Assembly: GCA_001939145.1 (NCBI GenBank)
Contig: LSRX01000511.1
Coordinates: 349,987 to 413,986, forward strand
Source: Symbiodinium microadriaticum
Lineage: Eukaryota; Sar; Dinophyceae; Suessiales; Symbiodiniaceae
Length of the DNA: 64,000 bases
Direction of reading: 5' to 3'
Part shown: piece after piece, positions 11,537-23,180 of the stretch
Numbering within the stretch: position 1 is the first letter of the stretch
Layout: the number at the start of each line of letters is the position of its first letter
Made by a program: the position numbers and the translations under genes
The notes under the pieces: generated by a model
What the model was told of the DNA's origin: nothing
Databases searched by the model: none
Seen by the model: only the letters and a program-made list of their open reading frames with translations

Positions 11537-12270
11537 TCCTGGACCCGCCCAAATTGCCACAGAAAAATCAACCAAATTTAGTTGATTTTGTTGGACGAGT
11601 TTTGGGGGCCACAAAATGCTCCGTTGCTTGACTGATGTGTTGTCGGGAACGGAACAACAGCTTGGCGCACCGGGGGTTTGCTGCGCATGTCGGATTTGCA
11701 TGACAGCTCGTTTGACTATCTTCAGCAGATTGGTGCCCTGATTGCTGCGGCACAGCGCATAAAGAATGCTCATGATTACACGTATGACACGTGGGAGGTG
11801 AATGAGCCACATCTGACATGGATCCGGCACGTCAAAACGGAGAAATCGAAGCCTCCAAGACTTTCCCAACGCGAATGTCCCGATTGACCGGCGACAGAGT
11901 GACATACAAGACGTACAATGAGGGATCGACTGTCACTGTCAGGGATATTTTCTTGACCTTGGCAAATACCCGGCCCCGTGACCCGAAAGAATGGAAAGGC
12001 CGGGTGGGGCTCAAATTACCGCAATTGAGGCATGCGAAGAAAAGTGAGCGTTCGCGGGTTGGCAAGCCTTAGTCTACAACAGCGCCGCACGCGCCAAACT
12101 ACCTTGGGGCAACAACACGAAAAAAAAGAGCCAACTGGTCGACCTTCCTGGTTAGTTATAACCAATTTGGCAAGCTTTTATGTCCGAAGCCATGAGCTTT
12201 CTGATGCTTTCCCAGCTATCTGGGGTCTTCGCCGGTCTAATTATAAGAGTTTTTACTAGCGGGAAGCAGC
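11537..12270. other. No gene recognised; small hairpin next to the gap
   Basis: Short frames only. At 11566-11587 there is a hairpin-capable AATCAAC/GTTGATT pair around an 8-base loop. No coding or RNA gene is supported. Confidence 0.45.
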
Positions 12271-12287
12271 ATTAGCAGAGCCGTAGT

Positions 12288-12580
12288 AGTAAGTAGTAGT
12301 CGTCGTCGCAGAACCAGCAGCAGCAGCAGCAGCAGAAGGGTGGCCTTGGTGGTCGTGGTCGTCGCGGTTCGCGGTCGTCGTAGTCGCGGTCGTCAGGGTC
12401 ATCGCGGTCGTCGTCGTCTCCGTGATCGTCGTGGTGGTTGCGGTCGTTGCGATCCGTCGTCGCTGTCCTTGCGGTCGTCATGGTCGTCGCGGTCGTCTCG
12501 GTCGATGTGGTCGTCGTGGTCGTCGTGGTCGTCGCGGTCGTCGAGGTCGTCGAGGTCGTCGAAGGTCGTGGTCGTGGTGG
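12288..12580. repeat. Degenerate GTC/GTG/CGG triplet minisatellite
   Basis: GTCGTGGTCGTCGCGG-type units, all in multiples of three, giving Val-rich, Arg/Ser-rich or Asp-rich frames. It directly abuts the 3' side of the conserved ORF ending near 12570 on the minus strand. Confidence 0.9.
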
Positions 12581-12959
12581 CGGTAGCAAACGCAGCGTTC
12601 GTGCCCACCATGTAAAGACGCTGGTCTGGCGTCATAAAATTCGGCCACCCAGAAGTCAAAACACGATTGTCCGCCGAAAGCCACTGCAGCTCCTGTCTGG
12701 CCCTAAATACAGTCCCGTCCAGGGTCTTTAAAGCCGCCTCCAGTTGCAGCACTAAGTTGCACATCTCCGGGCGGATAACTGCACCGTGGTACGACCTTAC
12801 CATCTCAAACCTGCTGATTGTTTGGTCGTTGATATCCACACCGTGGCTTGCCGCTGTAAGTCCCACGGCTGTGCTGTCCTCGAAGGAAAAAGGCTGCAAT
12901 AGGGAGAGTCCACTGCGCATATCCTGAAACTGCTGCATCGCACCCTGATCGGCTGACAT
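12570..12959 (-). CDS. Orphan conserved dinoflagellate protein, 5' part only
   Basis: A Met start at 12959 (MSADQGAMQQFQDMRSG) begins about 125 codons of ordinary, non-repetitive protein (for example MCNLVLQLEAALKTLDGTV and WLSADNRVLTSGWPNF) that stop being protein-like after DQRLYMVG, where the frame enters the triplet minisatellite and becomes Asp-rich to 12399. I recognise the sequence type as one that recurs in many dinoflagellate gene models, without an assigned function (memory only). The break after MVG coincides with a GGCACG sequence that could be a GC-type splice donor, so the Asp-rich tail is probably intron rather than protein; the downstream exons are not seen in this window. It may be part of a multicopy, perhaps mobile, element. 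Confidence 0.5.
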
Positions 12960-14480
12960 GGCTTCGAAGCTAAATGCTCAGAAAAACTACTCTACCTGAC
13001 CGCTCGCCTTAGGCGGTGTGGTCAGAGACCCGCAAGCGTGCAAAACAATCTGGGCCGATACGCCTAAGGCATGCGCATAGTGTATAGTACAATCCAAAAC
13101 CATGTATCCAAAACCATGTTCCCCAAAGATTGTCGTCAATGAAAGCCCTTCAGCAGGCCAGTGACTTACATTTCATGATGGCACGAAAGGCTTGTATGCA
13201 ACTAGGATGGCCGTAAACTTCGTTCGCCACCTTGCACTCCTCTTCGTTCAGGCAGAAACATGCAGAAACCTCACAGTACCAGACCCTCCACTCCCCAGAA
13301 GCAGGAACCTTATCATGAGCCCAAGCCCGACCAGAACCTCAAATTTCCTGCTTGACAAGCAAGAATGTTGCCCATGTACCCCCGCAACAGGAGCTCTCCA
13401 CACTCCAACACGCAAAAAGACAACACCATCAAAACAACTGAAAACCACACTAAGAAGTCAAGAATCAAAACCAACACAACACGAGGAAAGCGCCTTCTCA
13501 ACTACTTGATCAACCGAAGCTACGGCACAATAACAGTAAAAAAACAGCATCTTAAACGTGAAACAGATCATACAAAACGTACCCAGCATGTGAGCAGTGT
13601 AGAACTCTGATTAGGAGAGTAGCTACCCACACAGGCACTGCGACTGGGTGATAAGGAGTTCTGGTCAACACCGACCCCTGCCTCTTCATGCGGCGCACCG
13701 AGACCAACTTGGTGCATGCGGTGCTTCTGAGCTTAAGAAAGCTTCCGAGGAGCAGCAAGGTGTGCAGAGGGCTAAGCTTGAGAAGATCGACTTTTCAATG
13801 ACGTTATCAGATTTGCCATGTCGTCTTCGATGTTAAGTTTCCTTGGCCACAAGAACATCTGATAACTGTGACCAGCAGCAACAGCTGAGGCTGTTGCGCA
13901 ACACTGCAAGCAAGCACATCCTGCTAGGTTTCATCGAAGAGATGGATTCTTCTTGCTGATGTGGCCACACTTGACTTGGGCTGCAGTGTTGCATCATTCT
14001 GCGAAGCCCCGTGGTGGCGAGAACTACTGGAGGACTCGGCATTGTTCGAATGCTTTCGACGCCACAACACAATAGGCCCGGTACAGCAAACGCACAGGTC
14101 CTTGTACACTGACACCTGGAAGTTCTGAAACTGAGATTGACGTGCACGCTGTATTATATGCAAACATACCAGCTGACCTGATCAGGACCTGCATCTTCTG
14201 CATAGGCTTCTCGCGGGAGGCTCTTGATACACACCGGGACCTGCATTGCTCTGGTCAACATGTGTTGGATTTAGTCTTGCATGGGCCCTAAAACGTTCGA
14301 AGTCCTCGAAAATCGGAGATATGGACCGGATGAAAGAAACAGTACACGAACGACTAGAATGAACCATCTGCGAAAATCTAGTGATAACATGTCAACGGCG
14401 GTGGATTCAGCAATGTCAGCAGGCTACACGGGCACTTAATGACTATTGCCACCGACAACAAGCATAAGCACACGAATCGG
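12960..14480. other. No gene recognised
   Basis: Short frames on both strands, none with a recognisable motif. The part nearest 14480 may hold 3' exons or introns of the adjacent RCC1-like gene on the minus strand, but I cannot place them. Confidence 0.4.
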
Positions 14481-14499
14481 TGTCCCTAGCAAGATCCGC

Positions 14500-15945
14500 G
14501 GCACAGCCGTTGTGATTGCTGCAGAATAGTACAAAACCAGTTCTTTTTGAAGGCCTGCGCCGTGGAGCACTTGTTTGGGCAAGTATGCGCGAAGTTGTTT
14601 TTTGCTGTTGGTGTCCCAGGCCATCAGGAGCCTGGCTGTGAAACGCTGCTGCGCTTGTCAAGCTGTCCGCCATTCTGGCGGACATTAATTGCTGCAACCT
14701 ACGCTTCCCTGTGCACGGCTGACGACTGAGGCCGAAGCTGTACAATTTTCTGCTTTGTCGTATCTCTTCTGTGCTCCCAGCATGTAGTAGCCTGCATTCC
14801 GTCTGCGACCGCTTTCCACGTTTAACTTGACCTAGATCTGCCGAGCAGCTAATGGCACCCCAAACGTACACCTTAGAATCATGCCATGATACTACTCGCC
14901 ACTTGCCTTTCGAGATCGCCAAACTCGCCTCGCCACGCACGGTGACGCAGGCGGAGCTCTCGGGACCACAGCTGCAACTGCGTGCACACAAAGAGGTCTC
15001 CTTCAACAACTTGACAGCCCGTTCAGGCCCATGAGATATCATAGCTGTCAAGGGGCTCCTGACCCTCAAAGTGCTTAACGGGCGTTGGAGCTGTGACCGC
15101 CTGACAAGCAAGGTCAAATCACGTTTGCTGTTCTCGTTTTGAAACTTCTCGTCAACCAAGGATGGGACAAGCTCGCTTTCAGGCGCTGCTGCACTGAACC
15201 CGTCGACTCCCAGCTGACCGGCCTCAACTGCACGATGAAAGGACAAGCGATTCGGCAACCGCAGTTGCTGCCTTGTTGTTGCCCCATGCAAAGAGAGCTC
15301 CTCTTTGAGAAAGCGCGACACAGTGGTTCCTCGGTGCATGAGCGATTCTGTGAACACGCAATACCTGGCAAGGCGTCATGCGTAAGTGCAGCTGCAGGTC
15401 AGGCCACACGCTATCTGGACGATGATTTCCTGCCTGTCACAAGTCCAATCTCAATGCTCACACCATACTTACTTGCAATTTCGGCGAGAGCCACTCAGGC
15501 AACTGCTTGATGCCACCAATGATGGGAGCCGGCTTCAGCATTTTATCCTGCGGACAATATGGTGTCCAGCCCTTCTGCCGTGAAAGGTTTGGGCCTGGTT
15601 GTGGCAGGCTCGACCCAGCTGGCCATACTGATTGTTCGTACCCCTGACAAGCCACATCAAGCCACGAAACGCAGCCCCGAGTCCCGAGGAGAGAAGAGAC
15701 CGCAACATGAGGAGAGCAAGGAAATGAGAAGGTCTATGTCACCTCCACCACGACATGCCAAGAAATTTGCGATACAGACAGAGCATTGACAAAATCCATG
15801 CCAGAGTGTCCAGCTGTAGATGACACCCTCATCCGTCAGGAGCATTGAGTGCGCCTTGCCAACAGCGACCTTCCATGAATGCAATGCAAGCACGAGGCCA
15901 TTTGCATTGTGGAGTGGTGGTCCTTGCCTGCACCACAAAAGCATG
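14500..15945 (-). CDS. RCC1-repeat (beta-propeller) protein, multi-exon
   Basis: Fragments of RCC1-type blades appear in order on the minus strand. First, 15869-15811: VAVGKAHSMLLTDEGVIYSW, preceded by AG and followed by GACACT (possible GA donor). Then DKMLKPAPIIGGIKQLPEWLSPKLQ ending at a GTAAGT donor near 15473. Then HCVALSQRGALFAWGNN near 15320-15270, followed by GC. Then EAGQLGVDGFSAAAPESELVPSLV near 15220-15150. Then SCGPESSACVT near 14975. Then SKVYVWG near 14870, and NSKKQLRAYLPKQVL near 14600. The alternation of a Gly-x-x-His-Ser/Ala blade start, a Gly-x-hydrophobic-Tyr/Phe-x-Trp-Gly turn and GQLG loops is diagnostic of RCC1 domains. Such proteins act as Ran exchange factors or in HERC-type ligases and many other roles; the specific function cannot be told. 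Exon borders are approximate. Confidence 0.6.
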
Positions 15946-16753
15946 ATTGTCTGCTGGAGCTGCCTTCACTGATTCATGCATGCTTTCCAACGTAGATCTC
16001 GAGTCTACAAAATCATAAACCGTCACTTTCACACCCCGAGTCTTTCACCGGAAGCGACCGCAACGACATGAGGGTGCAGCCGGCTCTAATGGAGACTCAC
16101 GACAAGAGATAAACTGTCAAATGGTGTATCAGTGGCTCATCCCGACTACCTACATTGACAGAAACTGCACGACAATCGCGAGCGAGTATCCTCGTTGCAC
16201 CTCTGCCTGTCGGACCAAGTTTGCTCTGTCATCTTGGAGCCAGAACCCGACTCGCACGGCGGGTGTGGATGATGCAGGCAAGCCGTCAGTCACAAGCATA
16301 TCAGCTTGCCAGAAAACAGTCTCTGCAGCATGTTCTCTGCCCGTCTCCTTGCTGTCAATCAAGCTCTGCGAAGCTGTGTTGCAGCACGTTCACTTGTGCA
16401 GAGTTCGGCCAGAAGCTCTCTAGGTTTTGGATACCCGGTCAAACATCAACTTGGCTCTGAACCTGAGAACTGATGACTCAAACACCGGGCTGTGCCAGCA
16501 GAATTCGTTAGCCAGATCAACCGGAGAGTGCAGCATCATCACCTGGCAGAGTTGTGGGTGACTCTTAACATGCTAGCTGATGGAGATACATAATCCTGAA
16601 CTTCGTCCTGCCTGCTTCAGTGCAATGCTGCACCGAGTCGTTCACTCCCTGCACTATGGGACTCGACCTGGAACCGAGGCATTCTGTGTGCAGCTTGGCC
16701 TCGTGCATTGCTTGAGAAACAATGCTCTAAAGCCTTCTCCAAACGCTGTCAGT

Positions 16754-17065
16754 CTATTTTGATGGAGCCTCAGCCAGGCGAACGTAATCTGAAAAGACCA
16801 CCCGGAAGATTTCTGGACTCATGCCAAGAGTGGAGCCATAGATGGTGCGGACAAAGTAGAAAGTTGCACTGAACCTTGGGTCGCTCCCCCGGACGAACAC
16901 CATGGTGACACGTGGTGCATCTCTCGGAGCACGGCCCAATAGCACCGGTGAGGAGCGCAAAGGTATAAGAGATAACAAACCTCGACCACAATTTTTCCGT
17001 CTACCATGGAAAAGCCGCTGTCTGTGCCCCCGGCATGTATCCAAAATACAACAGTGCGCCCACAT
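16754..17065 (-). CDS. Candidate exon upstream of RCC1-like gene, unknown
   Basis: The minus strand has protein-like text in two frames here: a hydrophobic stretch (FVISYTFALLTGAIGPC) and, in the other frame, MVFVRGSDPRFSATFYF continuing through SPEIFRVVFSDYVRLAE. Neither matches a family I know. They may be 5' exons of the RCC1-repeat gene or of another gene. The 15.95-16.75 kb interval between them shows nothing I can support. Confidence 0.25.
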   Translation of the reverse strand: MWAHCCILDTCRGHRQRLFHGRRKNCGRGLLSLIPLRSSPVLLGRAPRDAPRVTMVFVRGSDPRFSATFYFVRTIYGSTLGMSPEIFRVVFSDYVRLAEAPSK

Positions 17066-17579
17066 AGTGCCCTATCCTCGGCTCTCTTGGCTGACGGCGG
17101 AACACAAGAATTCTGAGGACGCAAAATCGGGTTTCCGGCTGCATTCGAGTGAAATAATACAAGCCTTGTCGCACGAGATTCCGCAACATAGATTGCATGT
17201 GTCAAAGCTGACAAAGCTTGGGCAGGTGCACGAATACGCGAAGACATACAACGCTGATGATGCACTAGTGAGAAATGATCTCCACCACCAATTGTAGTCC
17301 TGACCGATGTGTCTGGTTTGTCACATACAGACATGTGCAGCCATGTTGGAGCCGCAGACTGATGGTTGGAGAGGTGGGAAATTGTTTTGCCTTGTTTTCG
17401 AACGGGGGGTACGGGCTTGTTGGGGTGGGGGAGGTTGGGGAAATGTAATTTTGAAGGAGGGGAAGACTATGAACAGTTAAAAACAACAACTGTGGTGATC
17501 ATGGCCGTAATAAGAGCCACAACAATAAACCATAGAACAAGTGGTGGTAGTAGCGCTAGTGGTAGTTATTGTAGTAGAA

Positions 17580-17582
17580 GTC

Positions 17583-17645
<63 letters not shown>

Positions 17646-17802
17646 CTAGTAGCAGCAGTAGCAGCAGTAGCAGCAGTAGTAGCAGTAGTAGCAGTAGTAG
17701 TAGTAGTACTAGTAGCAGCAGTAGCAGCAGTAGCAGCAGTAGTAGCAGTAGTAGCAGTAGTAGCAGTAGTAGCAGTAGTAGCAGTAGTAGCAGTAGTAGT
17801 AG
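17580..17802. repeat. (AGT/AGC)n triplet array, 220 bases
   Basis: AGT repeats giving way to a higher-order pattern of AGTAGC blocks that is itself duplicated (the segment around 17641-17705 recurs at 17702-17760). Confidence 0.95.
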
Positions 17803-17954
17803 ACGAAATCAGTTCCGATGGGACTTACTTCAACCTGCGCATTTCTATCAGCCTTAAATACCAGGCACGGCGTCTGTAATGCACATCAGAGCATGTGTTC
17901 TCCTGGGTCTTGTCCATCTCAGGATTGAAGGTCTCCCTCCTATTGGTTCAACTG

Positions 17955-20941
17955 TTACGCGTTACGCTCCACGAATGCGGGTCGACAGCAACTTCGACAA
18001 TCTGAAGTCCTCCGGTATTCGGTACCGTCGGGGTCCTTGGCCGCTTGACCGTTGCGAGGTTCATTCAGGATCTCGGTGTCCGATACTTCGGCGCTGATAC
18101 GTGTCACTGGGTTCCAGACGTGCAAGACCGCCCATGGATCCAATTTGATCGTAACGATAGCCATCGTCAACATGTTGCCGGATGACGCTGTAGTTGACTC
18201 ACAAATTTGCTGAAGGCCTTCCAATGCGTGGGAATGCATCGGCACAACGCGAAGGAAGCTCATGTATGTGTAGGCGAGCTGGTGTGGATCCACGCAGATA
18301 GCACTTCTGTGACTGGGGAAATATGGTGTCTGCAATGCCACTTGAGCACTCGCTGCAATGCGTTCGATGTGCCTGATGTTCTCAATGACTAGAACAGGGT
18401 GACGCTCTTGTTCTTCATCGTCATCATAGCCTTCATCGAAGTCGACCTCGGCAGACTGTTCCTGTTCAGGCTCCGCAATGGCTTCGGGAAGTTCTTCCTC
18501 ATCAGGTTCTGCAACAGTGACGTTGTTATCGTCATCAACAACCATGGTAACCTCCACTGCTTCCATTGCTCCTGCAATTTCCTCTGTCGGGACCTCACTA
18601 TGAGAGACGGCGTCACATTGTCTGGAAAGCTGAGAAACAAGCCGTACATCTGGCCAAGCAGGTTGGGGTATAGCAAAAACAAGCGCGGCATACTCGATAC
18701 GCCACATGAGAGCCTGTCCTCTCACATTGCTTCTTTGGTCTTTCGAAGTTCATGGCGACAAATAAGAAGGGGCTCTCAAGCCTTCGCTTGTACAGTTCAG
18801 GTCTTGGGTCAGCATCAAGGAGGTTCCCCATCTCGGCATGTCCGCCAATATCTCCATCATGCTCGCAGCGATCCTGTGATGTGACCATGTCGAATGCATG
18901 GGTGAAAGTCCGCTTCTTGCACCACCTCATCTTCCAACGAATAGTCCAGTATCTTGTCGATGATCTCGAACTTCCATGAGTGCCCCGGTACGGCCCGACG
19001 GGAACACAAAACCATGCTTCTTTCACCAACTTCCGAGGTAGTGTTCTTTCTCCCAGGAAGACGCCGCTTTCGCTGAGGTGTGCACTTTGTCGTACAAGAT
19101 CGACACTCGGCACATAAAGTGCCACTATTGGTTGATCTCGATGACCTTGGACACGGGACCTTGTGGTAACATTCCGTCGATCAAACGGAGCGAATGGCAT
19201 GAAAAGCACCCCCCCCTGCGCCCGTATCCATGACAGCAGGTTGATACCAGGACACACCGTCATCAAACTGTACTCCTCATTGGCGCACTTGATGTGTCCG
19301 CTCGTCGTGCGAACTGCCCATGCCATGATCCATCCGTCGTGACTGCGAATGGCGCCGTCGCTGAGACGAGGTAGCATCCGACGGAGTTCCTTTGTGCCTC
19401 CAGAGATGCCATCCGGTCCGAATCAGGATAGTGTGGGCCTCTGAGCCTCTGTAAACTCTGAAGGTGGATGTTTGATTCTCAATCGAAGGAACTGCAGGCG
19501 GATCTTCCTCTCCCCTGTCCGTGCAGCTTTGAAGTTCGCGTCGATCAACAGTTGCAAGCAATCTCGATAGATGATCCTTCATTCCTCGGGGTCGCGCATT
19601 GTCATCGCATTGCTAGTGTAGCTGCGACAATGCGCTGTCCATAGGACTTCCCTCCGTAGTGGTTCGACAAAAACCCCGGCCATCTTCGAGTTTGATGCTC
19701 CTGTCGCCATAGAGAGGTGCCACGCCAGGTGTGATGCCGATGCCGCTTCGAAGCTGAGTCGGGATACGCTGGCAATTTGAGCGCCGACTGTCGCTCATGC
19801 GGGTTAAGGTAGGATGGTCGACGTCGCACCAATGCTCCTGGCAGAAACAAGTTTCTTCAAGAGGAATCAGCTGCAATAGCCCTCCTCGGACACCCTCAGC
19901 CACGCTTTGATATCCCAAGTTCTCTTCTCGTGTGGCATCAAGTAAAACATCCCCACGTTGTGGAAGGCTCAAGTCTGCTTCTGTCACGTGGTGCTGGATG
20001 TCTCTCACCACTTCTCGTTGGAATTCTGGTCCAACTGCTGTGGGTAGCTCACCACAAACACCATTGAAATGGCATTTCGTTCAACATGGGCCACGCAAGA
20101 CCTCGATTCACTCTGCTGCACGAACATCTCGTGAAACATGAGCATCCCAGGCCGCACCGGCCTTCTCGCCCTTGGGCGTGACGGCCCGGCCCTCGTAGAA
20201 CCGTGGCTGGAGTCAACATCATCTGGCGCCGACATCTCCACGTCAGGTTCAGGCAGCGGAGGAGCCACCTGAGATTAGGGTAGTTGATGATGGCACCCGA
20301 AATGAGATCGTAGGCTTTCTGTCGCGCGGCATACTCACGGCTGTCCCGATCATGCTTCTCACCATACCGGTGGTGTGGGCTCCCACATGGAAACAAGATC
20401 TGTCTCTTTCTTCCTCCTGTGCATGCGTGTCTCCGTTGTCCAAAGTAGACAAGGCGTTGAGGAAGGTGTTTGCCATGATCCCGATGTCCGCGTCGGAGGG
20501 TATGTCCACGTCTGTAGTAGTGGCTTCCACCTCCTGCTGTGGTTGGTCCCTTGGACCCCTGCGTCCGTCACTTGCCGGCGGAGCGGATTCCACTCCTTGT
20601 GTTGCGATCTCCGGCTCCGAGTAAGAGACTTTGGCCATTGGAGCGACGTCGTAATAGTCAAGCAAATCATGTGCGATGTGATCGCTGATGTAGCGATCCG
20701 CTTCGTGACTCTTCTTTGGAGGATTTCTTCTGCGGTTGGTGCCTCTTCCGCCGGCAGCGTACCGGTAGAACGACTTCTCGAGACCCGAGATGCAGGCTCG
20801 AATTGTTTTTGCATCTGGCCAATTCGGGAAGTAGCGGTTGAACCTGTGCGCCAAGGTGAGAAAACCCAAGGCCAATTCGAAAGCATCGCCAAAAAGTTCT
20901 TCTTTGGGATCCCTGGACCCAAAGAAATGCCCCAAGTTCAT
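17955..20941 (-). pseudogene. Three-kilobase broken coding tract, unknown family
   Basis: Five long minus-strand frames follow each other in the same direction: 20941-20249 (230 codons, starting MNLGHFFGSRDPKEELFGD), 20268-20005, 20011-19613, 19377-18613 and 18725-17955. They switch frame with little or no overlap, as expected of a gene with frameshifts or very short introns. Ordinary protein text includes KLVKEAWFCVPVGPYRGTHG and DLLDYYDVAPMAKVSY. The last frame has an acidic stretch (residues about 60-110, many Glu/Asp) before VLVIENIRHIERIAASAQVA. No domain was recognised. The length, single direction and frame changes suggest a decayed mobile-element polyprotein or a host gene with tiny introns. 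The flanks give no terminal repeats. Confidence 0.4.
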
Positions 20942-21111
20942 CCTGAATAAGCACAGACCTCATGTATCCCCCATACGCAGCATTACCTCCGTTACGTAGA
21001 CGTAGCAAGCTTTGTCCTCCGACATGTGGCTTGACACGCAAACCGCCCCAACCGGACACTGCATTGCCGCGCTTGCCGTCATGATAAACAATAGGACAAC
21101 ACCGGCCCCCG

Positions 21112-21152
21112 AAACCCTAAACCCTAAGCGCTAAACCCTAAATCCTAAATTC
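21112..21152. repeat. Interstitial telomere-like repeat (CCCTAAA)
   Basis: Four to five tandem, partly degenerate AAACCCT units (AAACCCTAAACCCTAAGCGC and then CTAAACCCTAAATCCTAAAT). TTTAGGG is the telomere repeat type reported for dinoflagellates. A position inside the scaffold suggests an old chromosome-end fusion, a break repair insertion or a subtelomeric block. Confidence 0.75.
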
Positions 21153-21594
21153 CGGCCTAAGCGCCGCCGCCTTGTAAGCGGCGGCCACAGCGCCCCTCGT
21201 AACTTTTGCGAGTCACTTCCATTCCCGGGCTGTATGCACCACAGAGCAATACAACTAGCACGTACATGGCACCACAAGCGTGAACTTGTTGTCTATAGGG
21301 ACAAGTGACCTGTTCCCGGGCGGACGCCAATAATGCTATATATGAGTAAATACACTAGTAAATACCCTGAACCCTGCAGATTTGGTCCTGGCGAGCGAGC
21401 GAGCGCGCCGGGGGCGGACTTTGTAATCTATCTGTCTTTTTGGAAGGGCCTTGATTGATGTTGTCGAAAAACACCATTGTCGCTCGTGACAGTTTTCGAA
21501 TTCATAGCTTTTTATGGGTCCATCCGGACGAATTCTGAACTTTAAGTGGCTTCTCCGGAGAACATCTTGCATAACTACGACCACAAAAGTGCAA

Positions 21595-22105
21595 AATTCA
21601 TGGTTTTGCCAGTCTTCCCCAATTTCGGTGGCTCCGGCAGTAAATTTAGGGTTGATTTTTCTGCCATCAAATTCTGCTAAAAAAAATATACTGTTTAATT
21701 TGGGCCGTCGGCCGATATCGGGGTTCCCCCATTTTAACGGCTCCGACGGCCAGAATTTCAGAAAATCCAAAGTTCTTCCGGAATGGCTGCTGGAAAACAA
21801 GCATTTTCCGGCAAATCAAACGATATTCGTGGTTTTGCGGGCCTCCCCAATTTCAGCGGCTCCGACGGCCAGAAACCGGGTATGCGGCAGATTCGACGAT
21901 TTTCGTGGTTTTGGAAGCTTCCCCCGATTTCGGCGGATCCAGCGAAATCTGGTGTTGATCTTCTGTTATTAAATTCTGCTCGTAAAATGCATTCAATTTC
22001 GGCCGTCGGCCGATGATCTCGGTGTTCCGCCCCATTTCGACGACTCCGACGGCCAGAATCCCAGAAAATCCAAGGTTGCTCCGGAATGGCTGCTGGAAAA
22101 GAGGC
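21595..22105. repeat. 303-base tandem repeat, two diverged copies
   Basis: GACGGCCAGAAT...CAGAAAATCCAA begins at 21745 and recurs at 22048, with matching surroundings (GGCCGTCGGCCGAT, AATTCTGCT, GGAATGGCTGCTGGAAAA). Shorter internal copies of a CCCCAATTTC-GGCTCCGACGGCC phrase occur at about 21620, 21735, 21850 and 22035, so the unit is itself built from smaller repeats. Frames across it are open on both strands but do not look like protein. Confidence 0.8.
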
Positions 22106-22111
22106 ACGTCG

Positions 22112-22112
22112 C

Positions 22113-22183
<71 letters not shown>

Positions 22184-22213
22184 CAGTAGTAGTTGTAGTA
22201 GTAGTAGTCAGTA
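22112..22213. repeat. (AGT)n triplet array
   Basis: About 100 bases of AGT repeats directly following the 303-base tandem repeat. Confidence 0.95.
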
Positions 22214-22989
22214 GTAGATCTAGATCTGCTCTGGCCTGCGATGGATTTATGTACTACTCAAGATAATTACTTGGAAAAGTGCTCAGGGTTCGCTTTATGT
22301 GTTTTGTATTGTTGCATGTCGAGACATACAAGTGGTGCCAATACTGTTAAACTGTATGACTGTCATGGAGTCAAGGACTTACTGTTGGCTGTGGCTAATA
22401 AATTTGATATATGTCTTAGCTGGCTCGAAACCTGCTTGTGTGGATGTCCGTGCTCTGCTAGTTACTATAGTTACTATAGTTTTGGTTGCCCCACAATCTA
22501 CATACAACCCAAAATACCAAGCATCTGAACCCGTAAGAATCCAGACATCTGGTTCTGCGGGGATGCCGCCTCTGAAGCCTCGCTCGGGGAATGCCGCTAA
22601 AAAGCTCCACGAATCTATGTGGTCCTGGCCCAAACCTCCTCCACCCCAAGCCCCTAAACCCCTCCCCTCAAGAAAAAAGTACAAAAAAGCCAACGCTAAA
22701 AATATACGGTCCCATTGAAGAGCCTCGTTTGTCAGCTGAAAATAAACGAGCGTGATGGAAATCTCCGCACACGTTACCATCAAGATGACCAGGACCAGCA
22801 TGAGAAAGCCGAAGAGATAGTAAAACCTGGTTCAGCAGCATGTCTACATGCCCTGTCATGCCATGAAAATAGGACGCACTGCCGGAGTCTTACGCTGCCA
22901 GAGCCTGACTTTATCCGACAAATACTAGCCATTGCAAAAACGTGCTCAAAGCATCGTGCACACAGCATTTTCCGTTACAATCGTAGTAT

Positions 22990-23180
22990 GGCGTGGCCCG
23001 CAATTACTGCTAGCTTATGTCTTCACTGGCCAGAATCTACCACAGTATAAGCGAGGGAAGCGGTTCTGTGATCTGCGCCGGAGCATGGACTTCACGTCTT
23101 TCACTTCAGTTCTCCAATATCTTGCAGACGCCTCCAGCCTCTGATAGAAAACCTGAAACTGCCCTACTAAAAACTTGTCC
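22990..23180 (-). CDS. Candidate exon, unknown protein
   Basis: Minus-strand text LVGQFQVFYQRLEASARYWR continuing to VKDVKSMLRRR looks like helical protein and is preceded by a CAG and followed by CAG/GT-like sites. No family recognised. The rest of 22.2-24.7 kb shows only short frames; I see no gene, RNA or repeat in it beyond a duplicated AGTTACTAT phrase near 22460. Confidence 0.25.

Noticed and set aside
17366-17879. Poly-Ser and poly-Val ORFs
   Set aside because: Triplet array read in two frames; the flanking parts have no motif.
21336-21972. 150-codon frames on both strands
   Set aside because: They lie in the 303-base tandem repeat and are open in several frames at once, so they reflect repeat composition.
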